A stretch of 46,220 nucleotides of DNA from positions 1-46,220 of the forward strand of contig JAIXLP010000074.1 in assembly GCA_026954015.1 (NCBI GenBank), in the 5' to 3' direction. This DNA comes from Burkholderiales bacterium (lineage in GTDB: Bacteria > Pseudomonadota > Gammaproteobacteria > Burkholderiales > Burkholderiaceae_C). Of the stretch, positions 34,415-42,812 are shown in pieces. Both the position numbers and the translations under genes were made by a program. Under the pieces are notes generated by a model. That model did not search any database. It was not told the DNA's origin and was given only the letters and a program-made list of their open reading frames with translations. The first letter of the stretch is position 1; every line of letters begins with the position of its first letter.

Positions 34415-35148
34415 TGCGCTTTGACGTCATCACGCTGTTTCCCGAGCTGTTCGCGCCGTTCCTCGTGAGCGGCGTGACGCGGCGCGCCTACGCCTCGCGC
34501 CAGGTGGACGTGCGCCTGTGGAACCCGCGCGATTACGCCGAAGGCGCGTACCGGCGGGTCGATGACCGGCCCTTTGGCGGCGGCCCCGGCATGGTGATGA
34601 TGGCCGAGCCGCTCGCGTGCTGCGTCGCCGCGATCCGTGACGACCGCGGCGAAGCCGACGGCGCGCGCGCGCCGCTGGTGCTGTTCACCCCCGTGGGACG
34701 CAGGTTCGACCAGGCGGGCGCGCGGGCCTGGGCCGCAAGCGACGGGGCGATCCTGCTGTGCGGGCGCTACGAGGGCATCGACCAACGCTTCATCGACGCG
34801 CAGGTGCAGGTGCAGCTCAGTCTGGGCGACTTCGTGCTGTCGGGCGGCGAGGTGGTGGCGATGGCGCTGCTCGACGCGGTGGCGCGCCTGCAGAAGGGCG
34901 TGCTGCACGACGAAGACAGCGCCCGGTTCGACAGTTTCAGCCCCGAGCTCGACGGCCTGCTGGATTGCCCGCACTACACGCGCCCCGAGCACTGGCAGGG
35001 GCGGGACGTGCCGCCGGTGCTGCTCTCGGGCAACCATGCGCTCATCGAGCGCTGGCGCCGCGAGCAGCGGCTGCTGCTCACCGCGCACGCACGCCCCGAC
35101 GTGCTGGAAGCGGCGCGCGCCGCGGGCCACCTGCCACCGGCGGACTAA
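34414..35148 (+). CDS. trmD: tRNA (guanine37-N1)-methyltransferase
   Basis: Methylates G37 next to the anticodon and prevents frameshifting. At 244 residues it is full length. The knotted SPOUT fold is seen in RFDVITLFPELFAPFL, RRVDDRPFGGGPGMVMM (47-63), LLCGRYEGIDQRF and LSLGDFVLSGGE. The start overlaps the rimM stop (TGATG). It ends 281 bases before rplS, unusually far for this operon. Confidence 0.97.
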   Translation: MRFDVITLFPELFAPFLVSGVTRRAYASRQVDVRLWNPRDYAEGAYRRVDDRPFGGGPGMVMMAEPLACCVAAIRDDRGEADGARAPLVLFTPVGRRFDQAGARAWAASDGAILLCGRYEGIDQRFIDAQVQVQLSLGDFVLSGGEVVAMALLDAVARLQKGVLHDEDSARFDSFSPELDGLLDCPHYTRPEHWQGRDVPPVLLSGNHALIERWRREQRLLLTAHARPDVLEAARAAGHLPPAD

Positions 35149-35159
35149 GGCAACGCTGA

Positions 35160-35300
35160 ACGGTTCCTGCCGGGCAGCGCCTCCTGGGTTTGCGCGCGCT
35201 GCTGCGTTGCAAATCCTCGCCATGGCTGCGGTTTACCCGTGCATCGCACGCAAACCACGGCGCGCTGCATCGGCTGTACGTATCCAGCGCTGCCATAAGC
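35160..35300. repeat. Intergenic inverted-repeat element between trmD and rplS
   Basis: GGTTTGCG (35187-35194) is inverted as CGCAAACC (35249-35256), with related GC-rich flanks (CGCGCTGCTGCG and CGGCGCGCTGC) outside and inside. It contains no credible ORF. It looks like a small dispersed element of betaproteobacteria, but the window holds only one copy, so the repeat status is not shown here. Confidence 0.4.
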
Positions 35301-35314
35301 GCCGCCGCGCGCGC

Positions 35315-35320
35315 TATAAT
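35315..35320 (+). promoter_or_regulatory. rplS: -10 element of a separate rplS promoter
   Basis: TATAAT within GCGCTATAATGCGCAGCTTTT. The same block, GCTATAATGCGCGGCTTT, surrounds the rpsP -10 at 33412. The leader to the ATG is about 100 bases. Confidence 0.65.
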
Positions 35321-35429
35321 GCGCAGCTTTTCGATCCTCTGCCCGGCCACCATGGCCCTGCCATGGCACCAGCGCTCCACCGGGGCGCAACATCCCATCA
35401 CGGCGCGGACATGATCGGTGGATGACGCC

Positions 35430-35816
35430 ATGAACCTGATCCAGACTCTCGAGCAAGAAGAAATTGCCCGCCTGAACCGCACGATTCCCGACTTCGCGCC
35501 GGGTGACACGCTCATCGTGAGCGTCAACGTGGTCGAAGGCACGCGCAAGCGGCTGCAGGCCTACGAAGGCGTGGTGATCGCCAAGCGCAATCGCGGCCTG
35601 AATAGCGCGTTCACGGTGCGCAAGATCTCCAACGGCGAGGGCGTGGAGCGCACCTTCCAGACCTACAGCCCCTTGATCGCCAAGATCGAGGTCATGCGTC
35701 GCGGCGACGTGCGCCGCGCCAAGCTCTACTATCTGCGCAGCCGCAGCGGCAAGTCGGCGCGCATCAAGGAAAAGCTGCCTTCGCGCGTGAAGGTAAACGA
35801 CGGCGCGCAGGCCTGA
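35430..35816 (+). CDS. rplS: 50S ribosomal protein L19
   Basis: 128 residues with [60 protein letters not shown] and [20 protein letters not shown], all standard L19 motifs. ATG at 35430 ([11 protein letters not shown]) is the family start; GTG at 35418 is also open. The C-terminal tail is slightly longer than in E. coli. A terminator follows after 37 bases. Confidence 0.98.
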   Translation: MNLIQTLEQEEIARLNRTIPDFAPGDTLIVSVNVVEGTRKRLQAYEGVVIAKRNRGLNSAFTVRKISNGEGVERTFQTYSPLIAKIEVMRRGDVRRAKLYYLRSRSGKSARIKEKLPSRVKVNDGAQA

Positions 35817-35853
35817 TCGCCACGCCCCGGCACCGCGCAGGCGGCGCCATCGC

Positions 35854-35889
35854 AACCGCTACAGTGCGCAGGCTCGTAGCGGTTTTTCT
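35854..35889 (+). terminator. Rho-independent terminator of the rpsP-rplS operon
   Basis: AACCGCTAC (35854-35862) pairs with GTAGCGGTT (35876-35884), with a 13-base loop and a T-rich run after it (TTTTTCTTT). Confidence 0.85.
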
Positions 35890-35904
35890 TTGCCCGAGCG
35901 TCCT

Positions 35905-36597
35905 GTGGCCCAAGCTTCAGCTCCCTTTACCCTGCCGCGGTTCGATCCGCGCATGCTGCCGTTCATCGGTCCGCAGGAGACGCTGCCGCCCGTCGCCGCT
36001 TCGGCGCAGACCGCGGACGCGCTGCGTCGGCGCTTTTCCGCGCCGCCCGCGTGGGTGCCCGAGATCCAGCGTGAACCGAAGTTTCTCGACCGCGCGCCCG
36101 CGCGCGCGGCCGTGCTGGTGCCCATCGTGCTGCGCGAGCAGCCCACGGTGCTGCTCACCGAACGCACCCGCCAGCTTTCCACGCATTCGGGGCAGGTGGC
36201 GTTTCCCGGTGGGCGCAGCGACCCGGGCGATGCCGATGCCACCGCCACCGCGCTGCGCGAGGCCCACGAGGAAGTGGGCCTGGATCGCGCGCGCGTCGAG
36301 GTGTTGGGTGATTTGCCGGTGTACGTCACCGGTTCGTCCTTCATCGTCACGCCGGTGGTCGCGCTGGTGGAGCCCGGCGGGCCCCTGCACGCCAATCCCG
36401 CCGAAGTGGCCGACATCTTCGAGGTGCCGCTGCAGTTTCTGCTCGATCCCGCGCACCACCGCCGCCAGGCGTTCGAATGGCAAGGCCAGCGGCGCGAGTG
36501 GTATGCGATGCCCTGGCAGGACGGCGCCACGACCCGTTTCATCTGGGGCGCGACCGCGGGCATGCTGCGCAATTTCTACCGCTTCATGAGCGCCTGA
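35905..36597 (+). CDS. NUDIX hydrolase (CoA pyrophosphatase-like)
   Basis: 230 residues from GTG at 35905. VLLTERTRQLSTHSGQVAFP followed by GGR, then ATALREAHEEVGL, is the CoA-pyrophosphatase variant of the NUDIX box (YeaB/NudL type), which hydrolyses CoA or acyl-CoA to phosphopantetheine and 3',5'-ADP. The metal-binding REAHEE core is intact. The start is uncertain: TTG at 35890 adds five residues but lies directly behind the terminator T run, and neither start has a clear ribosome site. Confidence 0.9.
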   Translation: MAQASAPFTLPRFDPRMLPFIGPQETLPPVAASAQTADALRRRFSAPPAWVPEIQREPKFLDRAPARAAVLVPIVLREQPTVLLTERTRQLSTHSGQVAFPGGRSDPGDADATATALREAHEEVGLDRARVEVLGDLPVYVTGSSFIVTPVVALVEPGGPLHANPAEVADIFEVPLQFLLDPAHHRRQAFEWQGQRREWYAMPWQDGATTRFIWGATAGMLRNFYRFMSA

Positions 36598-36639
36598 GCC
36601 GCGCGCCGACCCGCGGATGCGCCAGCTATCATGCGCGGC

Positions 36640-37626
36640 ATGAGCTTTTTCGCCATCGTGCTCGCGCTGCTGATCGAGCAGGCGCGTCCGCTCGCGCGCA
36701 GCAACCCGATCCATGAGGGGCTGCGCGCCTGGGCGTTTTCGGCACGGCGCAATTTCGATGCGGGCGGTAGCGTGCACGGCTGGGTCACCTGGACGCTGGC
36801 GGTGTGTGTGCCGCCGCTCGTGGTGCTGGCGGTGTATTGGGCGCTGCGGTACTTTGTGGGGTGGCCGCTGGCGCTGGTGTGGAACGTCGCGGTGCTCTAC
36901 GTCACGCTGGGTTTTCGTCAGTTCAGCCACCATTTCACAGCGATCCGCGATGCGCTGGAGGACGACAACGTGGCGCTCGCGCGCGAACGCCTGGCGCATT
37001 GGAAACAGGTGGAGGCGGACGAACTGCCGCGCAGCGAGATCGTGCGCCACGTGATCGAGTATTCGGCGATCGCGGCGCACCGCCATGTGTTCGGGGTGCT
37101 CGCGTGGTTCGCCGGTTTTGCGGCGCTGGGGCTGGGGCCGAGCGGCGCGGTGTTCTACCGCATGGCGGAGTTCGCCTCGCGGCATTGGGGCGCCAACGCG
37201 GCGGTGCCCGAGCACCCGCCGAGCGACGCACTCGTGGCGGCCGCCGCGCGGGCGTGGACGGTGACGGACTGGCTGCCCGCGCGCCTGACGGCCTTGAGCT
37301 TTGCGATGGTGGGCAGTTTCGAGGACGCGATCGAGGGCTGGCGTTATCACGCGCAGCGCTTTCCCGCGGACAACGACGGCGTGGTGCTTGCCGCGACGGC
37401 GGGGGCGATCGGCGTGCGCCTGGGGGGCGTGGCGCTGCGCAGCCAGGTTCGCGGTGGGGCGCAGGCGGCCTTCGAGGCCGGCGGTGTGCTGGACGACAGC
37501 GGCAGCACCCCCGGCCAGGAGCCGCGGGTGGCGCACTTGCGCAGCGTGGTGGGCCTGGTCTGGCGTTCGGTGGTGGTATGGCTGCTGTTGCTGGCGCTGC
37601 TCACGCTGGCGCAGCTATTGGGTTGA
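36640..37626 (+). CDS. CobD/CbiB-like membrane protein
   Basis: 328 residues. Helices at 3-14 (FFAIVLALLIEQ), about 47-70, 72-92 and 150-170 and a C-terminal one (VVVWLLLLALLTLAQLLG) give a CobD/CbiB/AmpE-like layout, with EYSAIAAHRHVFGVLAWFAG and LTALSFAMVGSFEDAIEGW as conserved family blocks. CbiB makes adenosylcobinamide phosphate, but no other cobalamin genes are here. Betaproteobacterial members of this subfamily may have another role. ATG at 36640 starts at the membrane helix; ATG at 36631 is possible. Confidence 0.8.
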   Translation: MSFFAIVLALLIEQARPLARSNPIHEGLRAWAFSARRNFDAGGSVHGWVTWTLAVCVPPLVVLAVYWALRYFVGWPLALVWNVAVLYVTLGFRQFSHHFTAIRDALEDDNVALARERLAHWKQVEADELPRSEIVRHVIEYSAIAAHRHVFGVLAWFAGFAALGLGPSGAVFYRMAEFASRHWGANAAVPEHPPSDALVAAAARAWTVTDWLPARLTALSFAMVGSFEDAIEGWRYHAQRFPADNDGVVLAATAGAIGVRLGGVALRSQVRGGAQAAFEAGGVLDDSGSTPGQEPRVAHLRSVVGLVWRSVVVWLLLLALLTLAQLLG

Positions 37627-37665
37627 TATCAAAATCGTAGCTGATTGCGCTTGTTGGTATTGGGA
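37627..37665 (+). repeat. Dispersed hairpin repeat, copy 8 (half only)
   Basis: AAATCGTAGCTGATTGCGCTTGTTGGTA keeps the 5' half (TAGCT..GCGCTTG), while the CAAGCGC..GGAGCC half is lost. It lies directly after the CobD-like gene. Confidence 0.5.
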
Positions 37666-37860
37666 AAAACCCGAATTTTCCGTTGATTCCTGGCAGGGCA
37701 ACGCACTGAGCCCGGCAAACAGCCTGCAGTGCCCCGGTGGCACTCCGTTCAGACGGGCAGCGACACCAGCGGGTTGCCAAACACGGGGTCGTTCTTCTTC
37801 GACGCCCGCGTCTTTGCAGATCAGTCCCAGCGCCTTGACCACGCCTGCGCCGCAGGCCGG
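37666..37860. other. Intergenic region with a partial copy of the rsgA 3' end
   Basis: No credible gene. Minus-strand 37727-37692 (GGCTGTTTGCCGGGCTCAG and on) resembles the end of rsgA at 37899-37861 (GAGCTGTTTGCCGAGCTCAG) at about 23 of 29 positions. An AGTGCC/GGCACT hairpin (37728-37744) lies beside it. This may be a decayed local duplication. Confidence 0.35.
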
Positions 37861-38805
37861 TCAGTACGGCGAAGCGCTGAGCTCGGCAAACAGCTCGCGA
37901 TACACGCGGTGGCGCTGTGGGCTGATGGCACTGGCGTTCCGCTGGTCGGTGACGTGTGCCAGCACCGCGCAGCCCGGTTCGTGCAGGTGGGTGCAGTTGT
38001 AGAAGCGGCACTCGCCCGCGTGCGCGGCAATGTCGGGCATCTGGCGCGCCAGCTCGGTGGCCGCAAGGTGGTGCAGGCCGAAGGTCTGAAAGCCCGGCGA
38101 GTCGATCAGCGCGCTGCGCCGCTCGGCGTCGAGCCAGTACAACGTTGTCGTGGTGGTGGTGTGGCGCCCCTTGCCCAGCGCGCGCGAGAGCTCGCCTGTC
38201 AGCGCCGCCGCGCCCGGCACCAGCAGGTTCACCAGCGTGCTCTTGCCCACGCCCGAGGGGCCGAGCAGCAGCGTGGTCTTGCCGTGCATCAGCGCCAGCA
38301 GCGCCTGCCGGTCGGCGCTGCCCGATTGCGCGAGCGACAGTGGCAGCACGCGGTAGCGGTGCGCGCCCTGGCCGTTGCCGACCATGTGCCGGTAGGGCCA
38401 CAGCCGCTCCCAGGCCGCGTTGAAGGGCGTGACGAGGTCGCTCTTGTTGAGCGCAATCACCGGCGTGACGCCCGCGGCCTCTGTGGCGATGAGCGACCGC
38501 GTGAGCAGGCTGTCGGAAAACGGGGGGGCTGCGGCGATCAGGATCAGCACCTGGTCGAGATTGGCGGCGAAAGACTTGCTGCGCACCTCGTCCTGGCGGT
38601 ACAGCAGGTTGCGCCGCGCGAGGACGTCCTCGATCGTGCCCTCCGGGCTGCCGGGGCGCGCCGCCTGCCAGTGCACGCGGTCGCCCACCACGGCAAGGCT
38701 CTTCTTGCCGCGCGGGTGGCAGATGCGCCGCCCGCCGTCGCCGCTTTCGACGACGCAATGCCTGCCGTGGGCCGCGACGACGAGGCCCTCGGCAAGCAGG
38801 GTCAT
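37861..38805 (-). CDS. rsgA: Ribosome small subunit-dependent GTPase A
   Basis: 314 residues. The circularly permuted GTPase order is seen: NKSD (G4) at 120-123, then GPSGVGKSTLVN (G1) from 182, then DSPG (G3) at 235-238. An N-terminal OB fold and a C-terminal zinc knuckle (C266, C271, H273, C279) are present. It matures the 30S subunit near the decoding site. The start overlaps phhB by four bases (ATGA). The open frame above 38805 is antisense to nothing real and runs over phhB. Confidence 0.96.
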   Translation of the reverse strand: MTLLAEGLVVAAHGRHCVVESGDGGRRICHPRGKKSLAVVGDRVHWQAARPGSPEGTIEDVLARRNLLYRQDEVRSKSFAANLDQVLILIAAAPPFSDSLLTRSLIATEAAGVTPVIALNKSDLVTPFNAAWERLWPYRHMVGNGQGAHRYRVLPLSLAQSGSADRQALLALMHGKTTLLLGPSGVGKSTLVNLLVPGAAALTGELSRALGKGRHTTTTTTLYWLDAERRSALIDSPGFQTFGLHHLAATELARQMPDIAAHAGECRFYNCTHLHEPGCAVLAHVTDQRNASAISPQRHRVYRELFAELSASPY

Positions 38806-39143
38806 GGGGTGGCCAGCAGGGCGTCCATCTGCCGCGCACACTCGATGTCGGTGTCCGAGATGCCGCCCACGTCGTGCGTGTTCAGCCGCACCACACAGCG
38901 GTCGTAGTGCACCGACAGGTCGGGGTGGTGGTCCTGCACGTGCGCGATGTACGCGATGGCGTTGACGAACGCGATGGTTTCGAAGTAGTTGGCGAAGCGG
39001 TAGGTCTTCTCGATCGCCACGGTGGCGCCGTCGCCGTGCAACTGCCAGCCCGCAAGCTTGGCCAGTTGTGCTACCGTTTCGGAAGCTGTCAGTGCACGCC
39101 TGGTCTGCACGGACCAGTCTTTTTTGGGGAAAACAGATGTCAT
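38802..39143 (-). CDS. phhB: 4a-hydroxytetrahydrobiopterin dehydratase
   Basis: 113 residues. KTYRFANYFETIAFVNAIAY, then AHVQDHHPDLSVHYDRCVVR and LNTHDVGGISDTDIECA, is the pterin carbinolamine dehydratase pattern with the catalytic HH..D. It dehydrates pterin-4a-carbinolamine, usually to recycle the cofactor of phenylalanine hydroxylase, which is not in this window. It is joined by ATGA overlaps to the M48 gene before it and to rsgA after it. Confidence 0.95.
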   Translation of the reverse strand: MTSVFPKKDWSVQTRRALTASETVAQLAKLAGWQLHGDGATVAIEKTYRFANYFETIAFVNAIAYIAHVQDHHPDLSVHYDRCVVRLNTHDVGGISDTDIECARQMDALLATP

Positions 39144-40423
39144 GATGCTGCCAGATGGGCCAGACGCTCGGCGGCTGGTGGGTGGGAATAGTAAAAACGC
39201 GCGTACACCGGGTCGGGCGTGAGCGTGGACGCGTTGTCCTGGTAGAGCTTGAGCAGCGCTGCGCGCAGGTCACTGCGGTTGGCCTGCCGCGCGGCGTACG
39301 CATCGGCCTGGAACTCGTCGTGGCGCGAGAGCTGCGAAAACAGCGGCGTGACGAAGACCATGAACACCGGCGCGGCCAGCGTGAAGAGGGCGAGCGCGAG
39401 CGCGTCGTTGGACGCGCCGCCGTCCAGCGTGAGATTGGGTTGCACGCCCAGACCCGTGTAGAACCAGCCGCGCGTGGCCAGCCACCCGAGCAGCGCGAAG
39501 CCCACCAGCGTGAGCGCGAACAGGCCGATCATGCGGCGCATCACGTGCTTGTGCTTGAAGTGCCCGAGCTCGTGCGCGAGGACTGCCTGCACCTCGTCGG
39601 GGTTGAGCTGCTTGAGCAGCGTGTCGAAGAACACCACGCGCTTGGCGGCGCCCAGGCCGGTGAAATATGCGTTGCCGTGCGCGCTGCGGCGGCTGCCGTC
39701 CATCACGAAGAAGCCCTTCGCGGTGAAGCCGCAGCGCTGCATGAGCGCCTGCACCCGCTCGATCAGGGCTTCATCCCTGAGCGGCTGGAAGTGGTTGAAC
39801 AGCGGCGCGATCCACAGCGGGTAGGCCACCATCATCACGAGGTTGAAGACCACGAGCACGCCCCAGGCCCAGAGCCACCAGTACGCGCCCGCTGCGTGCA
39901 TGAGCCAGAGGATGAGCGCGGCCAGCGGCAGGCCGAACAGCGCGCCGATGATCGTGGACTTGACGAGGTCGACGAGCCACAGGCGCTGCGTCATCTGGTT
40001 GAAGCCGTAGCGCTGCTCGATCACGAAGGTCTGCCACCACGAGGCGGGCAGGTCGATGGCACCGCCGATCAGCGCGAACCCCGCAAGCAGCGCGAGCTGC
40101 TGCGTCATGCCGCCTCCCAGCCAGGTGAGCAGCGCCTGGTTGAGCGCGTCGAGCCCGCCGAGCAGCGTCCAGCCGAGCAGCACCGCGCTGGAAATCGCAA
40201 GCTCCAGCAGGCCGAAGCGCGTCTTCGCGATCGTGTAGTCGGCCGCGCGCTGGTGCGCGGCGAGCGTGACGTGGCCGTCGAACGCCGCTGGCACCGCGCC
40301 GCGGTGGCGCGCCACCGTGCGTATCTGGCGCGTCGCCAGCCACACCTTGAGCAGCAGGCCGGCTACGAGCGCCGCAGTGAAAGCGTAGGTGAACAGCAGC
40401 GAGGGCGAGAGCATCGACGGCAT
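39140..40423 (-). CDS. M48 family membrane metallopeptidase (Ste24-like)
   Basis: 427 residues. Hydrophobic helices lie at about 8-30, 70-90, 108-124, 155-178 and 182-203, then the zinc motif HELGH at 284-288, two further helices, and the third ligand in DEFQADAYA. This matches CAAX prenyl protease 1-type bacterial proteins; true prenyl substrates are unlikely in bacteria, and envelope quality control is more probable. The start is placed at ATG 40423 (MPSMLSPSLL); ATG 40444 and 40414 are alternatives. It heads the M48-phhB-rsgA operon. Confidence 0.9.
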   Translation of the reverse strand: MPSMLSPSLLFTYAFTAALVAGLLLKVWLATRQIRTVARHRGAVPAAFDGHVTLAAHQRAADYTIAKTRFGLLELAISSAVLLGWTLLGGLDALNQALLTWLGGGMTQQLALLAGFALIGGAIDLPASWWQTFVIEQRYGFNQMTQRLWLVDLVKSTIIGALFGLPLAALILWLMHAAGAYWWLWAWGVLVVFNLVMMVAYPLWIAPLFNHFQPLRDEALIERVQALMQRCGFTAKGFFVMDGSRRSAHGNAYFTGLGAAKRVVFFDTLLKQLNPDEVQAVLAHELGHFKHKHVMRRMIGLFALTLVGFALLGWLATRGWFYTGLGVQPNLTLDGGASNDALALALFTLAAPVFMVFVTPLFSQLSRHDEFQADAYAARQANRSDLRAALLKLYQDNASTLTPDPVYARFYYSHPPAAERLAHLAAS

Positions 40424-40461
40424 GAGGGCGCCAGTGTAGGCCATGGTTCACAATCGCCGCC

Positions 40462-41040
40462 ATGACGCAACCACAAGCAACCACGGCCGCCGTGCTGGCC
40501 AAATCCGACCAGAACCTGGTCTGGCTCGACTGCGAAATGTCGGGGCTCGACCCCGAAAAGGAACGCCTGCTGGAGATCGCGATCATCGTCACCGGCCCGC
40601 AGCTCACCCCGCGCGTCGAAGGGCCGGTGCTCGTCATCCACCAGGACGATGCGCTGCTCAATGCGATGGATGCCTGGAACAAGGGCACGCACGGCAAGAG
40701 CGGCCTGATCGACAAGGTGCGCGCGTCCACGCTCACCGAGGCGCAGGCCGAGGAAGAGATCCTCAAGTTCATCAAGCGCTACGTGCCCAAGAACAGCACG
40801 CCCATGTGCGGCAGCACCATAGGGCAGGACCGGCGTTTTCTCGTCAAGTACATGCCGAAGCTGGAAGCCTATTTCCACTACCGCAACATCGACGTGAGCA
40901 CGCTCAAGGAACTGGCCAAGCGCTGGAGGCCCGCGGTGGCCGAGTCGTTCAAGAAGGCGCAGAAACACACCGCGCTGGCCGACGTGCACGAGTCCATCGA
41001 CGAGCTGGAGCACTATCGCGCGCACTTGTTCCAGCCGTAG
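40462..41040 (+). CDS. orn: Oligoribonuclease
   Basis: 192 residues. A DEDDh 3'-5' exonuclease that degrades 2-5 nt RNA and pGpG, the breakdown product of c-di-[14 protein letters not shown] carries D23 and E25; [11 protein letters not shown] carries the second-motif aspartate; [14 protein letters not shown] carries the His and last Asp. It is divergent from the M48 gene with a 38-base gap. Its pGpG-clearing role links it to the diguanylate cyclase 2 kb downstream. Confidence 0.97.
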   Translation: MTQPQATTAAVLAKSDQNLVWLDCEMSGLDPEKERLLEIAIIVTGPQLTPRVEGPVLVIHQDDALLNAMDAWNKGTHGKSGLIDKVRASTLTEAQAEEEILKFIKRYVPKNSTPMCGSTIGQDRRFLVKYMPKLEAYFHYRNIDVSTLKELAKRWRPAVAESFKKAQKHTALADVHESIDELEHYRAHLFQP

Positions 41041-41043
41041 GCG

Positions 41044-41072
41044 TTGCGGGTAAACCCGTATCGTGTGATAAT
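41044..41072 (+). promoter_or_regulatory. Promoter of the helicase gene
   Basis: TTGCGG (41044-41049), a 17-base spacer and GATAAT (41067-41072) with an extended TGT before it. The start point would be near 41079, giving a leader of about 180 bases. Confidence 0.6.
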
Positions 41073-41099
41073 TGCAGGCTGCGCCAAAAAGGGCGCTTT

Positions 41100-41213
41100 G
41101 TGCATCTCCCTTCTCACACCGGGTTTGCAGGCCGCAAGGCCCGCGTGAACAGCCCGCCGGAGCGTCATCAAGGAACGCTCGGTCCGCGTCAGATGGTTGA
41201 TGTTTTTCCATGA
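41100..41213 (+). CDS. Possible 37-residue leader ORF before the helicase
   Basis: GTG start with AAAAAGGG about seven bases upstream, encoding VHLPSHTGFAGRKARVNSPP and on to VDVFP. It ends 46 bases before the helicase ATG. The region can also fold into several hairpins (GCGCC/GGCGC at 41080, GAGCGT/ACGCTC near 41160), so it may be an RNA element rather than a peptide gene. Confidence 0.3.
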   Translation: MHLPSHTGFAGRKARVNSPPERHQGTLGPRQMVDVFP

Positions 41214-41259
41214 ACCACTGACGGCCGCCGCAGGCCCATCCTGCGCGGCCAGGGACACC

Positions 41260-42807
41260 ATGACAAACACCGCTACCCCCGCGGGCGCCGTCGCGCCTGC
41301 CACCCCCGTCGTTGCTGCGAACGGCTTCACCACGCTGGGGCTTGCGCCCGAGCTGCTGCAGGCCGTGGCCGATCTGGGTTTTACCGAACCCACGCCGGTG
41401 CAGGCGCGCGCCATTCCGCTGGCCATGGGCCACGGCGCCGATCACGACGGCTTCATCGACCTGATGGTCTCCAGCCAGACCGGCAGCGGCAAGACGGCTG
41501 CCTACCTGCTGCCGGTGCTGCACACCCTGCTGGCCCAGCACGTGCAGGCCAAGGCCCACGAGCGCGAGGCCTATGAGCGCGCCTGCGCCGAAGCCGAGGC
41601 CGCGGGCCAGCCGCTGCCCAAGCGCCCCAGACGCAAGAACCCTTTGATGGCGCGCCACTTCCAGCCTGTGGTGCCCGGCGCGCTCGTACTGTGCCCCACG
41701 CGCGAACTCGCGCAGCAGGTGGCGCACGATGCGATCGACCTGGTGCACCACTGCAGGGGCCTGCGCATCGCAAGCGTCGTGGGCGGCATGCCCTACCAGC
41801 GCCAGATCGCGCAGCTGCAGAACGCCAACCTGGTAGTGGCGACGCCCGGGCGCCTGCTCGATCTGCAGCGTTCGGGCCAGCTCAAGCTCGAAGAAGTGCA
41901 GTTCCTCGTCGTCGACGAGGCCGACCGCATGCTCGACCTCGGCTTTTCCGACGACCTGGCCGAAATCCACCGCCTCACCGCGCACCGGCGCCAGACCATG
42001 ATGTTCTCCGCGACGTTTGCGCCGCGCATCCAGCAACTGGCGATGCGCGTGATGCACGAGGGCGGCAGCGGCGCGCAGCGTCTGCAGATCGATACGCCGC
42101 AGGAAAAGCACGAAAACATCCAGCAGGTGCTCTACTGGGCCGACAACGCGCAGCACAAGCGCGCGCTGCTCGACCACTGGCTGCGCGATGCGGAAATCGA
42201 CCAGGCCATCGTCTTCGCGAGCACGCAGATCGAGTGCGACAACCTGGCGGGAGACCTGCAGCAGGCCGGTTTCTCGGCCGTCGCGCTGCATGGCGCGCTC
42301 AGCCAGGGCCTGCGCAATCGCCGCCTGATGGCGCTGCGTCGTGGCCAGGTGCAGATCCTCGTGGCCACCGACGTGGCGGCGCGCGGCATCGACGTGCCCA
42401 CGATCACCCACGTCTTCAATTTCGGCCTGCCGATGAAGGCCGAGGACTACACGCACCGCATCGGCCGCACGGGCCGCGCCGGGCGTGACGGCCTGGCCGT
42501 CACGTTCGCCGAATTTCGCGACCGCCGTCGCATCTTCGACATCGAAGCCTTCACGCGCCAGCCCTTCACCACCGCCGTGGTACCGGGATTGGAGCCGACG
42601 CAGCGCCCGCCGCAGCCCATGCGCGAACGCACGGGCGTCGGCCGGGGCGGCGGCGGTTACGGTGCGCGCCGTGACGCGCAGCGTCGTCCGCGGCCGTCGC
42701 ACGGTGGCGAGGGGCGCTTTCAGCCCCCCGGTGCGCGCCGTGGCGCACCGCAGCAGCGTGAGCGCGCGCGGAGCCCGGCGCCCGCGCGCTCGCGCAGCGT
42801 GCGCTGA
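41260..42807 (+). CDS. rhlE: DEAD-box RNA helicase, RhlE-like
   Basis: 515 residues. Q motif GFTEPTPVQARAIP near 40, motif I SSQTGSGKT at 71-79, Ia PTREL at 146-150, TPGR at 195-198, VDEAD at 218-222, SAT, and motif VI HRIGRTGRAGR are intact. Between motifs I and Ia there is a 45-residue charged insertion (about 92-136, with KRPRRKNPLM). The C-terminal 70 residues are an Arg/Gly/Pro-rich tail that should bind RNA. AGGGA five bases before ATG 41260 supports this start. It unwinds structured RNA in ribosome assembly or decay, often at low temperature. Confidence 0.94.
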   Translation: MTNTATPAGAVAPATPVVAANGFTTLGLAPELLQAVADLGFTEPTPVQARAIPLAMGHGADHDGFIDLMVSSQTGSGKTAAYLLPVLHTLLAQHVQAKAHEREAYERACAEAEAAGQPLPKRPRRKNPLMARHFQPVVPGALVLCPTRELAQQVAHDAIDLVHHCRGLRIASVVGGMPYQRQIAQLQNANLVVATPGRLLDLQRSGQLKLEEVQFLVVDEADRMLDLGFSDDLAEIHRLTAHRRQTMMFSATFAPRIQQLAMRVMHEGGSGAQRLQIDTPQEKHENIQQVLYWADNAQHKRALLDHWLRDAEIDQAIVFASTQIECDNLAGDLQQAGFSAVALHGALSQGLRNRRLMALRRGQVQILVATDVAARGIDVPTITHVFNFGLPMKAEDYTHRIGRTGRAGRDGLAVTFAEFRDRRRIFDIEAFTRQPFTTAVVPGLEPTQRPPQPMRERTGVGRGGGGYGARRDAQRRPRPSHGGEGRFQPPGARRGAPQQRERARSPAPARSRSVR

Positions 42808-42812
42808 ACGCC

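Noticed and set aside
35860..35865. TACAGT as a -10 for the NUDIX gene
   Set aside because: It lies in the stem and loop of the rplS terminator, so a promoter reading is less likely.
37615..37842. Minus-strand frame of 75 codons behind rsgA
   Set aside because: No ribosome site or family; it spans a decayed repeat and a likely duplicated scrap of rsgA.
40363..42702. Minus-strand frame of 779 codons
   Set aside because: Antisense to orn and the helicase, both complete and with all motifs.
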